64,000 nucleotides of DNA from Nocardioides carbamazepini. GTDB lineage: Bacteria; Actinomycetota; Actinomycetes; Propionibacteriales; Nocardioidaceae. The stretch spans positions 682,001 to 746,000 of the forward strand of contig NZ_JAHTLF010000025.1 of the NCBI RefSeq assembly GCF_024614185.1, read 5' to 3'. The position numbers were made by a program, and so were the translations under genes. The notes beneath the pieces were generated by a model that saw nothing but the letters and a program-made list of their open reading frames with translations, was not told the DNA's origin and searched no databases. Shown here piece after piece: positions 34,895-44,075 of this stretch. Numbering within the stretch: position 1 is the stretch's first letter; each line of letters opens with the position of its first letter.

Positions 34895-35799
34895 CGACAG
34901 ACGCTCCTATCCTGCCCACCGTCGACCCCCTCCTCTCCGTCCGCGACCTCGAGGTCAACTACGGCCGTGGTCGCCAGGCAACCCCGGCGGTGCGCGGAGT
35001 GAGCTTCGACCTCCAGCCCGGTGAGACCCTTGGGCTGGTGGGGGAGTCGGGCTCCGGCAAGTCCACGATCGCGCGCGCGGTCCTCGGCTTGACGCCGGTG
35101 TCCGCAGGACGGGTGAGCTTCCTGGGGCGAGATCTGACCTCGGTGCCCGCCAGGAGGCGTGGCCTTCTGACCCGCGACCTTCAAGTCGTCTTCCAGGATC
35201 CCTACAGCTCACTGAACCCCACAAGAACCATCGGGCAGTCGCTGGCGGAGATGCTGCGCGCGGGCGGCGAAGGGGCGGGGACGGCCTTGAGCCGGGAGCG
35301 CATCGCGGAGATGCTCGAGCGAGTGGGCCTGCCGGCGGATGCGGCGCGGCGGTATCCGGCGGCCTTCAGCGGGGGGCAGCGCCAGCGCATCGCGATCGCA
35401 CGCGCTCTGATGACCCAGCCCCGGCTCGTTGTCTGTGATGAAGCGGTGAGCGCTCTCGACGTCTCGGTCCAGGCGCAGGTGCTCAACCTGTTGCGTGAGC
35501 TGCAGCGCGACTTCAACATGGCGTATCTCTTCATCGCTCACGACCTGCCCGTGGTGCGGAACGTGTCGCACCGGATCGCAGTCATCCACCGGGGAAGGTT
35601 CGTCGAACAGGGCCCGGCGCGGGAGGTGTACGAGCGACCCCGTGACCCGTACACCCAGAAGCTCCTCAGCTCGGTACCCATCCCCAATGCGCGACTCCAA
35701 CGGTCGCGTCGCGCAACTTCTCCAGCCGCGCGAACGAGCTCGATGCCCGAGCCCGCGGCAGCCGACGGTGCCGCGTCACCCGCCGCGACCACCGACTAG
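34891..35799 (+). CDS. Peptide-type ABC ATPase, DppF-like
   Basis: 302 aa from ATG 34891 (ATGA overlap). Walker A GESGSGKST, Q-loop QVVFQDPYSSLNP, signature FSGGQRQR, Walker B LVVCDEAVSALD, and H-loop FIAHDLPVV. In Walker B the usual Asp-Glu-Pro is Asp-Glu-Ala, also seen in some DppF proteins. The C-terminal Ser/Ala/Pro tail is low complexity and lacks the Cys cluster of its partner. Completes the importer. Confidence 0.92.
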   Translation: MTTDAPILPTVDPLLSVRDLEVNYGRGRQATPAVRGVSFDLQPGETLGLVGESGSGKSTIARAVLGLTPVSAGRVSFLGRDLTSVPARRRGLLTRDLQVVFQDPYSSLNPTRTIGQSLAEMLRAGGEGAGTALSRERIAEMLERVGLPADAARRYPAAFSGGQRQRIAIARALMTQPRLVVCDEAVSALDVSVQAQVLNLLRELQRDFNMAYLFIAHDLPVVRNVSHRIAVIHRGRFVEQGPAREVYERPRDPYTQKLLSSVPIPNARLQRSRRATSPAARTSSMPEPAAADGAASPAATTD

Positions 35800-35847
35800 A
35801 GACCACCATCACCACCGAGACATGCTCATAGGAAAGGACAGTGGACT

Positions 35848-36384
35848 GTGCAGACAAAGGCTGGCTGGCAGGGACGATTCTTCGAGGACTTCGAGGTCGG
35901 GGACCACTATCGCCACCCCCTCGGCCGCACCATCACGCAGACCGACAACACCTGGTTCACCTTGTTGACTCAGAACACCGCGGAGATGCACTTCAACCAG
36001 GTGGTGGGGGAAGCCTCCGACTTCGGTCGATCCCTGGTCAACTCCACGCTGACGCTGGCGGTGGTGGCAGGTCAGAGCGTGATCGACACCTCCTATCAGG
36101 CGATCGCCAACCTGGGTTGGGACGGCATCAAGCTGAAGAACCCGGTGTTCGCCGGCGACACGATCTGGTCGGAGTCGATCGTGCTGGACGTGCGCGAGTC
36201 GAACAGCCGACCGCACGCCGGGATCGTCACGGTCCGTACCCGTGGCCTGAAGCAGACCGGCGCGGAGGTGCTGTCCTACGTTCGCACGTTCATGGTGAAG
36301 AAGCGCGCCGCCGCGACGGTCACCTCGTTCCCGGAGCCACTCGAGCCGTTCGCCTCGGAGCCTGCCGCTGGGGCCACCGCATGA
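35848..36384 (+). CDS. MaoC-fold hydratase, itaconyl/mesaconyl-CoA hydratase-like
   Basis: 178 aa from GTG 35848; AGGAAAGGA lies nine bases upstream. The segment RFFEDFEVGDHYRHPLGRTI and then TDNTWFTLLTQNTAEMHFN is characteristic of the MaoC group containing mesaconyl-C4-CoA hydratase and itaconyl-CoA hydratase (Ich), with the catalytic Asp/His pair expected in DN...HFN. The sequence then has FGRSLVNSTLTLAVVAGQSV. It lies in the order MaoC, CoA-transferase, CitE-like lyase, as required to hydrate an activated C5 enoyl dicarboxylate to citramalyl- or methylmalyl-CoA. Confidence 0.87.
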   Translation: MQTKAGWQGRFFEDFEVGDHYRHPLGRTITQTDNTWFTLLTQNTAEMHFNQVVGEASDFGRSLVNSTLTLAVVAGQSVIDTSYQAIANLGWDGIKLKNPVFAGDTIWSESIVLDVRESNSRPHAGIVTVRTRGLKQTGAEVLSYVRTFMVKKRAAATVTSFPEPLEPFASEPAAGATA

Positions 36385-37622
36385 TGATGCCCTTGGCAGA
36401 TGTTCGTATCCTCGCGGTCGAGCAGTATGGAGCGGGGCCGTTCGGGTCGCTGCAGCTGGCAGATCTCGGAGCCGACGTCATCAAGATCGAGAATCCGAAC
36501 GACGGCGGAGACGTCGGCCGCTATGTACCGCCTTTCGCCGAAGGCGAGGACTCCCTCTTCTTCGAGTCCCTGAACAGAGGGAAACGCAGCGTCAGCTTGG
36601 ATATCAAGGCTGAAGCCGGGCGCGCGATCTTCGAGCGGTTGGTGGCCGACGCCGATGCCGTGTACTTCAACCTGCGTGGTGACGTTCCGAAGAAGCTGGG
36701 CATCACCTACGACCAGCTTGCCCACATCAACCCCGCAATCGTGTGCTGCTCGCTGAGCGGCTTCGGCATGTCCGGGCCACGTCACGCCGAGCCCGGCTAC
36801 GACTACGTCCTGCAGGGACTTGCCGGATGGATGTCGCTCACGGGTGAACCCGACGGTCCGCCGACGAAATCGGGTCTCTCCCTGGTCGACTTGTCGGGCG
36901 GTCTGGTGGCGGCCCTCTCGCTCCTGGCGGCCGTGCACGCAGCCAGGAGGGACGGTCGGGGCATGGACTGTGACGTGAGCCTCTACGACACCTCGATGAG
37001 CATGCTCTCCTACCTTGCGACCTGGCACCTGTCAGCGGGGTACGACCCACAGCGGATGGCACGGTCGGCGCACCCCTCCCTGGTGCCCTTCCAACTCTTC
37101 CCCACCCGCGACGGTTGGATCGTTGCGGGATGTGCGAAGGAGAAGTTCTGGCAGCGCCTCGCCATCGCGATCGGCAGACCGGGGCTTGCGACTGACCCAC
37201 GCTTCGAGTCGTTCGAGAAGCGGTTCGCGCACCGGGAGGCTCTGCAGGGGATCCTGGACGAGGTGTTGCGGGCCCAGACCACCGAGCACTGGATTCGGAT
37301 CCTCCGTGAGGCGGGCGTCCCGAGCGGTCCGGTCCACGACGTCCCACAGGCGCTGGACGATCCGCACACGCATGCTCGCGACCTCCTCATCTCGACAAAC
37401 CATCCCCGACTCGGCGACGTTCGCCACGTGCGCTCCGCCGTGCGTGCCGGAACTGCGGAGCAGGAGTATCAGCGCGCACCTCGGCGCGGGGAGCACGGCC
37501 CGGATGTGCTCCACGATCTCGGGATGAGCGAGAGTGACATCGCAGAGGCTGTGGCAGCGGGGGCTTTCGGCGACCCGGACCGGAGTCTGACGACCGCCTC
37601 GACAGGCAAGGCAGATCGGTGA
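36381..37622 (+). CDS. Family III CoA-transferase of the dicarboxylate operon (Ict-like)
   Basis: 413 aa from ATG 36381 overlapping the maoC stop. Conserved blocks: ILAVEQYGAGPFGSLQLADL, DVIKIENPNDGGDVGR, NRGKRSVSLDIKAEAG, and PGYDYVLQGLAGWMSLTGEP carrying the nucleophilic Asp. In itaconate-degrading Pseudomonas, the CoA-transferase stands next to the same two enzymes. Here it should activate a C5 dicarboxylic acid, perhaps with succinyl-CoA as donor. Not closely similar to the CaiB protein at 25610. Confidence 0.88.
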   Translation: MMMPLADVRILAVEQYGAGPFGSLQLADLGADVIKIENPNDGGDVGRYVPPFAEGEDSLFFESLNRGKRSVSLDIKAEAGRAIFERLVADADAVYFNLRGDVPKKLGITYDQLAHINPAIVCCSLSGFGMSGPRHAEPGYDYVLQGLAGWMSLTGEPDGPPTKSGLSLVDLSGGLVAALSLLAAVHAARRDGRGMDCDVSLYDTSMSMLSYLATWHLSAGYDPQRMARSAHPSLVPFQLFPTRDGWIVAGCAKEKFWQRLAIAIGRPGLATDPRFESFEKRFAHREALQGILDEVLRAQTTEHWIRILREAGVPSGPVHDVPQALDDPHTHARDLLISTNHPRLGDVRHVRSAVRAGTAEQEYQRAPRRGEHGPDVLHDLGMSESDIAEAVAAGAFGDPDRSLTTASTGKADR

Positions 37623-38437
37623 GCGCCGTCACCGCCAGGTCGATGCTCTTCGTCCCGGGAGCCCGCCCCGACCGCTTCGAGAAGGCATCCGCCAGCGGAG
37701 CCGACGAGATCGTGCTCGATCTCGAGGACGGCGTGGCGGCGAAGGACAAGGAGACCGCCCGGCAATGCGTCGCCGACTGGATCGCATCCGGGGGGCGGGG
37801 AGTGGTGCGTATCAATCCGCCGGGAACCGATGCGTACGCCGACGATATCGCGACGTTCGCCCAGGCGATCGGCGTCGGCATCATGTTGCCCAAGGCGACG
37901 GCGCAATCGACGGCAGCGGTCGCACGACTCCTCCGACCGGACAACCTCCTGCTCCCCATCATCGAGTCGGCGCAAGGAGTGTTCGAAGCAGTCGATATCT
38001 GCTCGACTCCCGGTGTGAAGCGCGTGGCCTTCGGAAACGGTGATCTCGCGGCGGACGTCGGTCTCAGCCACGACAACTGGCCCGGCCTTCAATGGGCACG
38101 CTCCACGCTCGTCTTCGCCTCCGCGGCCGCCGGTATCGCAGCTCCCGTCGACGGAGTCGTCACGAAGATCAAGGACGAGACGCTGTTGGCCGAGGAGTGC
38201 CGCAGCGGGCGATCTCTCGGTTTCAGCGGCAAGCTCAGCATTCATCCGGACCAGGTCGCCGTGATCAACAGTCACTATTCTCCGAATGCGGCGGAGCTGG
38301 AGTGGGCTCAGCGTTTGCTCACGCAGACGGCGAATGGCGGCGCGTCGTCCGTCGACGGCGAGATGGTCGACGACGCGATCCTGCGGCGTGCTCGCCATAT
38401 CGCGACATTACATGTGAGCCTGGAAGGCAGCGAATAG
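37619..38437 (+). CDS. HpcH/HpaI-CitE family CoA-ester lyase (citramalyl/methylmalyl-CoA lyase-like)
   Basis: 272 aa from GTG 37619 (GTGA overlap). The CitE barrel pattern is clear: SMLFVPGARPDRFEKASAS, ADEIVLDLEDGVAAKDK, a metal-binding Glu in LPIIESAQGVFEA, Asp in FGNGDLAADVG, and FSGKLSIHPDQVAVIN. Such enzymes cleave citramalyl-CoA to pyruvate and acetyl-CoA, or methylmalyl-CoA to glyoxylate and propionyl-CoA. As the third CoA enzyme of the operon it supplies the cleaving step. Confidence 0.9.
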   Translation: MSAVTARSMLFVPGARPDRFEKASASGADEIVLDLEDGVAAKDKETARQCVADWIASGGRGVVRINPPGTDAYADDIATFAQAIGVGIMLPKATAQSTAAVARLLRPDNLLLPIIESAQGVFEAVDICSTPGVKRVAFGNGDLAADVGLSHDNWPGLQWARSTLVFASAAAGIAAPVDGVVTKIKDETLLAEECRSGRSLGFSGKLSIHPDQVAVINSHYSPNAAELEWAQRLLTQTANGGASSVDGEMVDDAILRRARHIATLHVSLEGSE

Positions 38438-39153
38438 TGGATCCTCAGCCTGACGTCTCGGATGATGCGGGCTATCCGGTGAGATTTCCGGATGTGCAAT
38501 TCTCGCCGTCCGGGTCGGCCCTCGTCATCATTGACATGCAGAGATACTTTCTCGATCCCACTGGGCCGCTCGGTGTCTATTTTCGACACCACTTCTCGAC
38601 CCTGGCCGAAGACTTCTATCGCACGATTCGGGAGTCCTTGATCCCCAATCTCATGCAGGTCCTCGAGGCATATCGTGCCGCCCGGCACCCCGTTGTGCAT
38701 GTCACAACGGGTGCCCAAGGAGACGGCAGGAGAGAGCTGCTTCCCTACATGCGCAGCAGGTTCGCGGAAGAACGGGATCCGTCGCCGAGCGTCAACGGCG
38801 GACTGGTCTGCTCATCGAAGTGGCACGAGATCGTCCCGGAGCTGAGCCCGCAGCCCGGTGAGATCGTCCTCAACAAGGTCACTCGAAGCGCCTTCACCTC
38901 GACGGGGCTCGATAGTGTCCTGCGAAACATGGGGGTCGAGCAGCTCCTCGTCGGAGGTGTCGCAAGCGACGCTTGCGTCCACATCTCGGCACTTGACGCC
39001 AGCGACCACGGCTACTGGACGTTCCTCTTGGAGGATGCCACTGCGGCCTTCGACGCGCGTACGCACCGCTTGGCGGTGGAGAGCTTCCAGCGTCTCTGGG
39101 GGGTGGTGCTGACAAGCCGTGAGGCGACTGCCGCATTGCGGCGCGCGGTCTGA
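38437..39153 (+). CDS. Isochorismatase-fold cysteine hydrolase
   Basis: 238 aa from GTG 38437, overlapping the previous TAG by one base. Catalytic triad Asp33 (LVIIDMQRYF), Lys147 (VLNKVTRSAF) and Cys180 (GGVASDACV) is intact; a cis-peptide region GGVAS is present. Relatives hydrolyse N-carbamoyl compounds, maleamate, nicotinamide and ureides. Its place at the end of the dicarboxylate operon suggests it frees the acid from an amide or carbamoyl derivative brought in by the importer. The first 150 bases are less GC-rich than neighbours. Confidence 0.88.
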   Translation: MDPQPDVSDDAGYPVRFPDVQFSPSGSALVIIDMQRYFLDPTGPLGVYFRHHFSTLAEDFYRTIRESLIPNLMQVLEAYRAARHPVVHVTTGAQGDGRRELLPYMRSRFAEERDPSPSVNGGLVCSSKWHEIVPELSPQPGEIVLNKVTRSAFTSTGLDSVLRNMGVEQLLVGGVASDACVHISALDASDHGYWTFLLEDATAAFDARTHRLAVESFQRLWGVVLTSREATAALRRAV

Positions 39154-39232
39154 CGGATTCCGGTAGGTGCTCGGGCGATGGCCTCGGGCGAGCCGACTCT
39201 GTTCGGAAGGGAGACCCCGGTAGCGTCCGGGG

Positions 39233-40966
39233 GTGGCCAGTCCTCGCCGTTCCGGTGCTCGTCGACGCAGCGGGTCCTCGCGCCGGGGCGGGGCGCGGCA
39301 GTCGCAGCGGCCGTTGCCGTTCGTCGGGCCGGGGGAGCGGCTGTGGGTGCTCGACGTCCCCTACGGGACGCAGGTCGACGGCGCCACCTGGCACCCGGCC
39401 GTCAAGACCCACCTGTACGTCGGCCGCACGCTCCCCGCACACCTGCAGCCCTACGCGCCGGGCCCGTACACCCTTGGTCGGTTCATCGAGACCACCCTCA
39501 ACCCCGACGATCCGACACCGAACCCCGAGCCGACCGATGCGCTGGAGCCGCGCAGGATCCAGTTCGAAGCGGCCGACGCGATCGCGGCGCGCGCGGAGGC
39601 GGGCGGACGACTGTTCCTGCTGGCCGACGAGCCCGGTGTGGGCAAGACGATCTCCGCGGTCCTCGGGGCGACGGCGGTGGGCAGCCTGCGGGGTGCGCGA
39701 CGGGTGCTCGTCGTGGCCGACCGGCCGGCCGCGATCACGATCGGCCACTGGTGTCGGACGATCGCGGCGCTGGGCGATGGCGGTCTGGAGTGGGTGGTGA
39801 TCACGTGGGACCGGCTGGAGAAGGTCAAGGACCACACGTGGGACGTGATCATCGCCGACGAGGCCCACGCGCTGCGGCGTACGACGACGAAGCGGTGGAA
39901 GCTCTGGGCCCGGATCTCCGGTCACGCCAAGCCGCACGACAAGGCGCCGTTCGTCATCGCGACGACCGCGACGCCCGGACACACGCCGCTCGAGCTGCCC
40001 TACCTCGCTCCGGCCTATGCGCAGGTGCTCGGCGAGTCGATGCGGGAGTGGACGTCGGCGACGCAGCCCGGTGCCTTGTTCGCCCAGGCGCTGGAGCGGC
40101 ACGGCGTCGGGGTGGAGCAGGGACGCTACGGCGCGACGTGGACCGCCGACCCGGCGCGGCGTGCCGCGGACCTCAAGCTGGTGCGCGGCTGGCTCGACGA
40201 GGAGCGGCCCCCGGCGATGCTGCACCGGGCCGCGCCCTGGGGGCCGGTGCCGATCTCCGGGATGCCGGTGGCGCTCACGCCGGCGGAGCGGACCGCGTAC
40301 GAGGCCGAGTGGGGGGAGTTCTGTCGTGAGATGGACATCGCCCGCCGCGGCCGCAATGTCGCGAAGGGCCGCGCCGCGCTGCTGCGCTTCCGGCAGAAGG
40401 CCGGGCTGATCCGGGTCGACTCGACGGTGGACTGGATCGCCCAGCAGGTCCAGGCCGAGCGGCAGGTGGCGTGCTCGGTCGAGTTCGTCGCCATCGCCGC
40501 CGACCCGATCGCCGACCGGCTGCGCGACTCCGGCATCGAGGTCGCCACGATCTACGGCCGCGACCGGTTCGATCCCGAGGCCGAGCGGCTCCGGTTCCAG
40601 ACCGGGCAGGCGAAGGTCTGCGTCTTCACCACGGTCGCCTCGATCAGCCTGCACGCCGGCGAGACCCTCGCCGACGGCAACCGGGCGAGCACCGAGCCGC
40701 GGGTCGGCGTCTTCCACCAGGCGCGCTTCTCCGGCATCGCGGGCCGGCAGGTGACCGGCCGCACCCACCGCGACCACCAGGTCTCGCCGTGGCACATCGC
40801 CTACGCCGAGGGCACCGTCGAGGAGCAGGTCGGGAAGGTGATGGTGGAGCGGATCGCCGCGGCCTCCGACACGGTCGGCAGCGACACCACTGGGCTCGCG
40901 GACCTCGCCCAGCTCCTCGGAGCCGACTGGCTGCCTCCCGCCTCGCTGACCGAGGACGGTTCCTGA
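39233..40966 (+). CDS. SNF2-like phage-type helicase with DUF5710-like N-terminus
   Basis: 577 aa from GTG. Residues about 35-90 (LDVPYGTQVDGATWHPAVKT) resemble a DUF5710/HARP-like module. The helicase has Walker A DEPGVGKT near 135, DEAH at 209-212, ATTATPGHT as motif III, and a C-terminal half with TGQAKVCVFTTVASISLHAG and GRQVTGRTHRDHQ, the motif V/VI region whose Arg finger closes the ATP site. Size and compactness fit phage or island helicases rather than chromatin-like SNF2 proteins. It begins the island-like segment after the catabolic operon. Confidence 0.83.
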   Translation: MASPRRSGARRRSGSSRRGGARQSQRPLPFVGPGERLWVLDVPYGTQVDGATWHPAVKTHLYVGRTLPAHLQPYAPGPYTLGRFIETTLNPDDPTPNPEPTDALEPRRIQFEAADAIAARAEAGGRLFLLADEPGVGKTISAVLGATAVGSLRGARRVLVVADRPAAITIGHWCRTIAALGDGGLEWVVITWDRLEKVKDHTWDVIIADEAHALRRTTTKRWKLWARISGHAKPHDKAPFVIATTATPGHTPLELPYLAPAYAQVLGESMREWTSATQPGALFAQALERHGVGVEQGRYGATWTADPARRAADLKLVRGWLDEERPPAMLHRAAPWGPVPISGMPVALTPAERTAYEAEWGEFCREMDIARRGRNVAKGRAALLRFRQKAGLIRVDSTVDWIAQQVQAERQVACSVEFVAIAADPIADRLRDSGIEVATIYGRDRFDPEAERLRFQTGQAKVCVFTTVASISLHAGETLADGNRASTEPRVGVFHQARFSGIAGRQVTGRTHRDHQVSPWHIAYAEGTVEEQVGKVMVERIAAASDTVGSDTTGLADLAQLLGADWLPPASLTEDGS

Positions 40967-41048
40967 GCGGGCTCGGCTGCGGCTGGGGTTGTGGGCAGCG
41001 CTCGTCAGGTGATGTGTGTCGGCAGAGCTGTCTATGCCGCTGCCTGGG

Positions 41049-42755
41049 TCAGCCGAGGTACTCCCGCAGGTAGGACCGGAGCGGGTCGTCGACGACGTAC
41101 AGGTAGGTCCCACGGATCCCGCGCGTCAGCAGCACGGCATAGATGTTGAGCACGAAGTCGAGGAGCTCCTGCTGGGTGAGCTTCTGGCCGGGGTTGTTCT
41201 GCATGCCCTTCTTGTCGAAGTAGTGCTCGCGGTCGAAGCGGAGCTCGCCCGCGGCTTCGTCGTACCGGAGGTCACGCCCGATGATCACGCCTGCGTAGTT
41301 GAGGTCGTAGCCCTGGATCGTGTGGATCGACCCGACCTCGTCGACCGACTTGGGTGAGTCGACCCAGTCGACGACCCGACTGTTCCACCTGAGCTCGACG
41401 TCTCCGATGGCGAGGTCGGTGCGCGTCCGGTCCTTCTTGCTCTCCCACGGCCAGGCATATCCGGCGACGACACGGGCGAGTCCCGCCTCGGCGTTGCGGG
41501 CGCGGACGTTGGTCAGCATCTCGCCGACGTCGTCGAAGAGTCGTACGTCGTAGTCGCCGAAGTCGATGCGCTGTGACGGTGGCTGAGGGCCGAGGATCTG
41601 ACGGACGTACTCGACGTAGTCGCCTGACTGGACGCGTAACTGCGAGGTGAGGACGTGTCGACGGGATCGAGCCTCCGCGTCGTCGGCCAGAGCCTTCAGC
41701 GTCGACACGCCGAGGTCGGCAGGTCGCACGCGCTGGCGACGATCGATGAGGAAGAGCTGCTGGTGGCTCATCTCGGTGATCCAGTCGAGCTGCGTGTTCG
41801 ACCGGTCGTCGGTGCCGAAGAGCTTGACATTGATCTCGTGGAACTCACGGTTTTTCTGAGCCGAGGTCTGGTTCGCTCGCTGGTTCAGCCGGTGGGCCTC
41901 GTCGACGATGAGCAGGTCCCAGGTGAGCTCGCTCTTTCCCACGTCGAACGGCGAGAGGACCATGCCCGCGTCCAGCCCCGGTGTCCGGGAGAAGACCGCC
42001 TGGATCGACTTTCGAAGCGACTGTTGAGGAACGACCAGCCCGATTCGCAGGTCGGAGAGGACGGCTCTGTTGGCGATGGTGAACAGGCCGGTGAGATAGG
42101 ACTCCGATTCGAGTGGCTCGCCGTCCCAGGCGCCGATGTCTCGAAGCAGCTTCGTCAGGAAGATCGCCACGACGGTCTTGCCGGTGCCCGGGCCACCCTC
42201 GATGACCATCGACCCGCTCGGGCCGCCGTTGAGCGCCGAGAGCAGGCCTTCGGTGATGGACACGACCGCGTCGCCCTGGTCGTCCGTCAGCGACTTGAAG
42301 GGCGAGAGCTTGTAGAGGTCGGAGTTCTCGATCTCATCGATCGAGGTCGTGAAGAGGCCTTCTGATCGCAGCTTCGCGAAGATCTCCTGGAACCGCTCGC
42401 GATAGGTCTCGCGCTGGTAGTAGTTCCCGGTTCCGCTGCTCGCCTGCACGTTGAGGACCTGGTAGCGGCCCTCGCCGGAGAAGAGACCGATCAGGTACGC
42501 CTCCAGGTCGAGGCATGCCGACTTGTTGAACGTCGGGTCGACGATGACTCGTGCCTCGCCGAGGTGAGACTTCTTGCCGCCGTCGAGGTGCTGTCGGAGC
42601 CGGCCGGCGCCGTCGAGCGACTCGCCGACGTACACCTCCGAGGTGTCGTTGAGGGTGTACACGACCGGCCAGTCGCGGTGGAGCGGGTCACTCTGCGAGA
42701 ACCGCGCCAGCTCGCTCCTGGCCAGCCCGAACCTCTCAATCCTGAAGCTGGTCAT
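41049..42755 (-). CDS. GIY-YIG nuclease-like domain fused to DUF2075 (Schlafen-type) helicase
   Basis: 568 aa from ATG 42755. N-terminus: VVYTLND...VYVGES with RLRQHL and a later Glu in CLDLEAYLIGLF, the GIY-YIG landmarks. C-terminal DUF2075 helicase: P-loop IEGGPGTGKTVVA, Walker B LLIVDEAHRL, motif-III-like LDWITEMSHQQLFLID, and the UvrD-like IHTIQGYDLNYAGVIIGRDL. The MazG-like gene upstream overlaps by 20 bases, so the pair is co-expressed. The complete nuclease and ATPase motifs fit a defence or DNA-repair role; no name is known to me. Confidence 0.85.
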   Translation of the reverse strand: MTSFRIERFGLARSELARFSQSDPLHRDWPVVYTLNDTSEVYVGESLDGAGRLRQHLDGGKKSHLGEARVIVDPTFNKSACLDLEAYLIGLFSGEGRYQVLNVQASSGTGNYYQRETYRERFQEIFAKLRSEGLFTTSIDEIENSDLYKLSPFKSLTDDQGDAVVSITEGLLSALNGGPSGSMVIEGGPGTGKTVVAIFLTKLLRDIGAWDGEPLESESYLTGLFTIANRAVLSDLRIGLVVPQQSLRKSIQAVFSRTPGLDAGMVLSPFDVGKSELTWDLLIVDEAHRLNQRANQTSAQKNREFHEINVKLFGTDDRSNTQLDWITEMSHQQLFLIDRRQRVRPADLGVSTLKALADDAEARSRRHVLTSQLRVQSGDYVEYVRQILGPQPPSQRIDFGDYDVRLFDDVGEMLTNVRARNAEAGLARVVAGYAWPWESKKDRTRTDLAIGDVELRWNSRVVDWVDSPKSVDEVGSIHTIQGYDLNYAGVIIGRDLRYDEAAGELRFDREHYFDKKGMQNNPGQKLTQQELLDFVLNIYAVLLTRGIRGTYLYVVDDPLRSYLREYLG

Positions 42756-43059
42756 ACTTCGCGCTCGTGCCGCGGGCCTTCTCAACCGGGTACTTGGTCC
42801 GGGTGGTGTTCAGCTTCTCCAAGACGATCTGGTCGACGTCGAGATCGAGCTTCGCGGCCAGGAGGCGGCAGTAGGTCAGGACATCCGCGAGCTCGCCGGC
42901 GACCGTCTCCCGAGGGGGATCCGGCTGCCACTGGAAGCACTCCAGCAGCTCGGCCGCCTCGATGACGATGCTCTTCGCGAGATTTTCCGGGGAGTGGAAC
43001 TGGTCCCACTCTCGCTCCGTGACGAACTCGCGAAGGGCGGCGTCCACCTCGTCAACCAT
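42736..43059 (-). CDS. MazG-like nucleotide pyrophosphohydrolase
   Basis: 107 aa, all-alpha NTP-PPase (MazG-like/dCTPase size). Metal-binding acidic residues lie in IVIEAAELLECFQW (ExxE) and GELADVLTYCRLLA (ExxD). Such enzymes hydrolyse dNTPs or modified nucleotides. Its gene overlaps that of the GIY-YIG-DUF2075 protein, indicating a joint system, perhaps nucleotide sensing or depletion linked to a nuclease/helicase. Confidence 0.85.
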   Translation of the reverse strand: MVDEVDAALREFVTEREWDQFHSPENLAKSIVIEAAELLECFQWQPDPPRETVAGELADVLTYCRLLAAKLDLDVDQIVLEKLNTTRTKYPVEKARGTSAKYDQLQD

Positions 43060-43339
43060 GGCGCCACCCTAGTGATGGCTGTCTGCGGACGCTGAGGATT
43101 GAGCCGTTGCGAGGGACACCAGCACCCATCCGGATAGCCCCCGCGCTGGACTGTTCAGCGGACCCTGGTCCCTGTGCGCGCACCATTCCGGCTCCCCTCT
43201 GTTGTCAACCTGCGTTCTGGAGGGCGCCGAGAGGTTGACTCTTCCGAGGTCGTGGCTGCGCGGCGTAGCGTCGAGTCCGCGGGTCCGGGAGTGGGTGGTC
43301 CGAAGTGTCGATGTGCGGGGGCAGGTCGACCGCGCTGGA

Positions 43340-44075
43340 TTCTTGAGACGCCCCGCAGTGCCCTCCCGGATCCGCACCAGTGCGCCTGGCATCGGCGACG
43401 AGCTGCTTGTAGATCGCGTCAGAGATCCGTCGCTTGAGGCAGCGCAGTGCCTCAGCCGGCTTCTTGCCAGCCGATCTCTTGCGTCGGTAGTAGGCCCGCC
43501 CTTCGGTATCCAGACGCAGCTGCGTGACCGCGGCAATGTGGATCATGTGGTTCACCCGCCGGTTCCGGCTCGTGAGAGCCGGTGCCGGTTCTGCTCGCCC
43601 GAGGAAGCGTCCAGCGGCGCAGTGCCACGGACGCTGGCCAGCATGGCCTTGGCCTGGCCTGGCCTGAGGTGAGGTCCTTCTTCGCCTGTCCCGGCAGAAG
43701 TTCTGCCAGCAACGCCTGGAGTCGGCACACCGTCTGGACGCGGCGTCGGGTGAGTGCTTCACGTCGATCGGTCAGCATCCGCAGGGCTTCGAGTTCGCCA
43801 TCAACCTTCAGCACCCGCAGATTCGCCGTGCGGACCGCAACCACGGCAACCGAATAGGCATCCAGCGCATCGGTCTTGCGGTTGTGCCCGGTGTCGAAGA
43901 GCCGTACCCGGGCGGCGAACTTCGCGGGGACGTCGGCGACGTGCTCACCTGCCTCGAGGAGATGTTGGGCCAGGGGCCGCCTCGCACCGTTGGCTCCCTC
44001 GACGGCCCAGACGCGGTCGGGCTCATCCGCTAGTCCCGCCTGTACTCGTTCCGATGTGGACGGCGAGGTGGGCAT
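43340..44075 (-). pseudogene. Decayed IS110-family transposase
   Basis: Two reading frames each carry part of an IS110 transposase. The upstream part (43.68-44.05 kb) has AKFAARVRLFDTGHNRKTDALDAYSVAVVA and the helix region DRREALTRRRVQTVCRLQ; the downstream part has RVNHMIHIAAVTQLRLDTEG, YYRRK and LKRRISDAIYKQLVADA. The start of the DEDD domain is missing, much of the middle is lost, and the frame breaks near a GGCCT repeat run (43645-43665). The flank 43060-43339 has no gene. Clearly inactive. Confidence 0.8.

Noticed and set aside
38894..41113. 739-codon minus-strand frame
   Set aside because: Antisense to the isochorismatase-fold and helicase genes; no recognisable domain.
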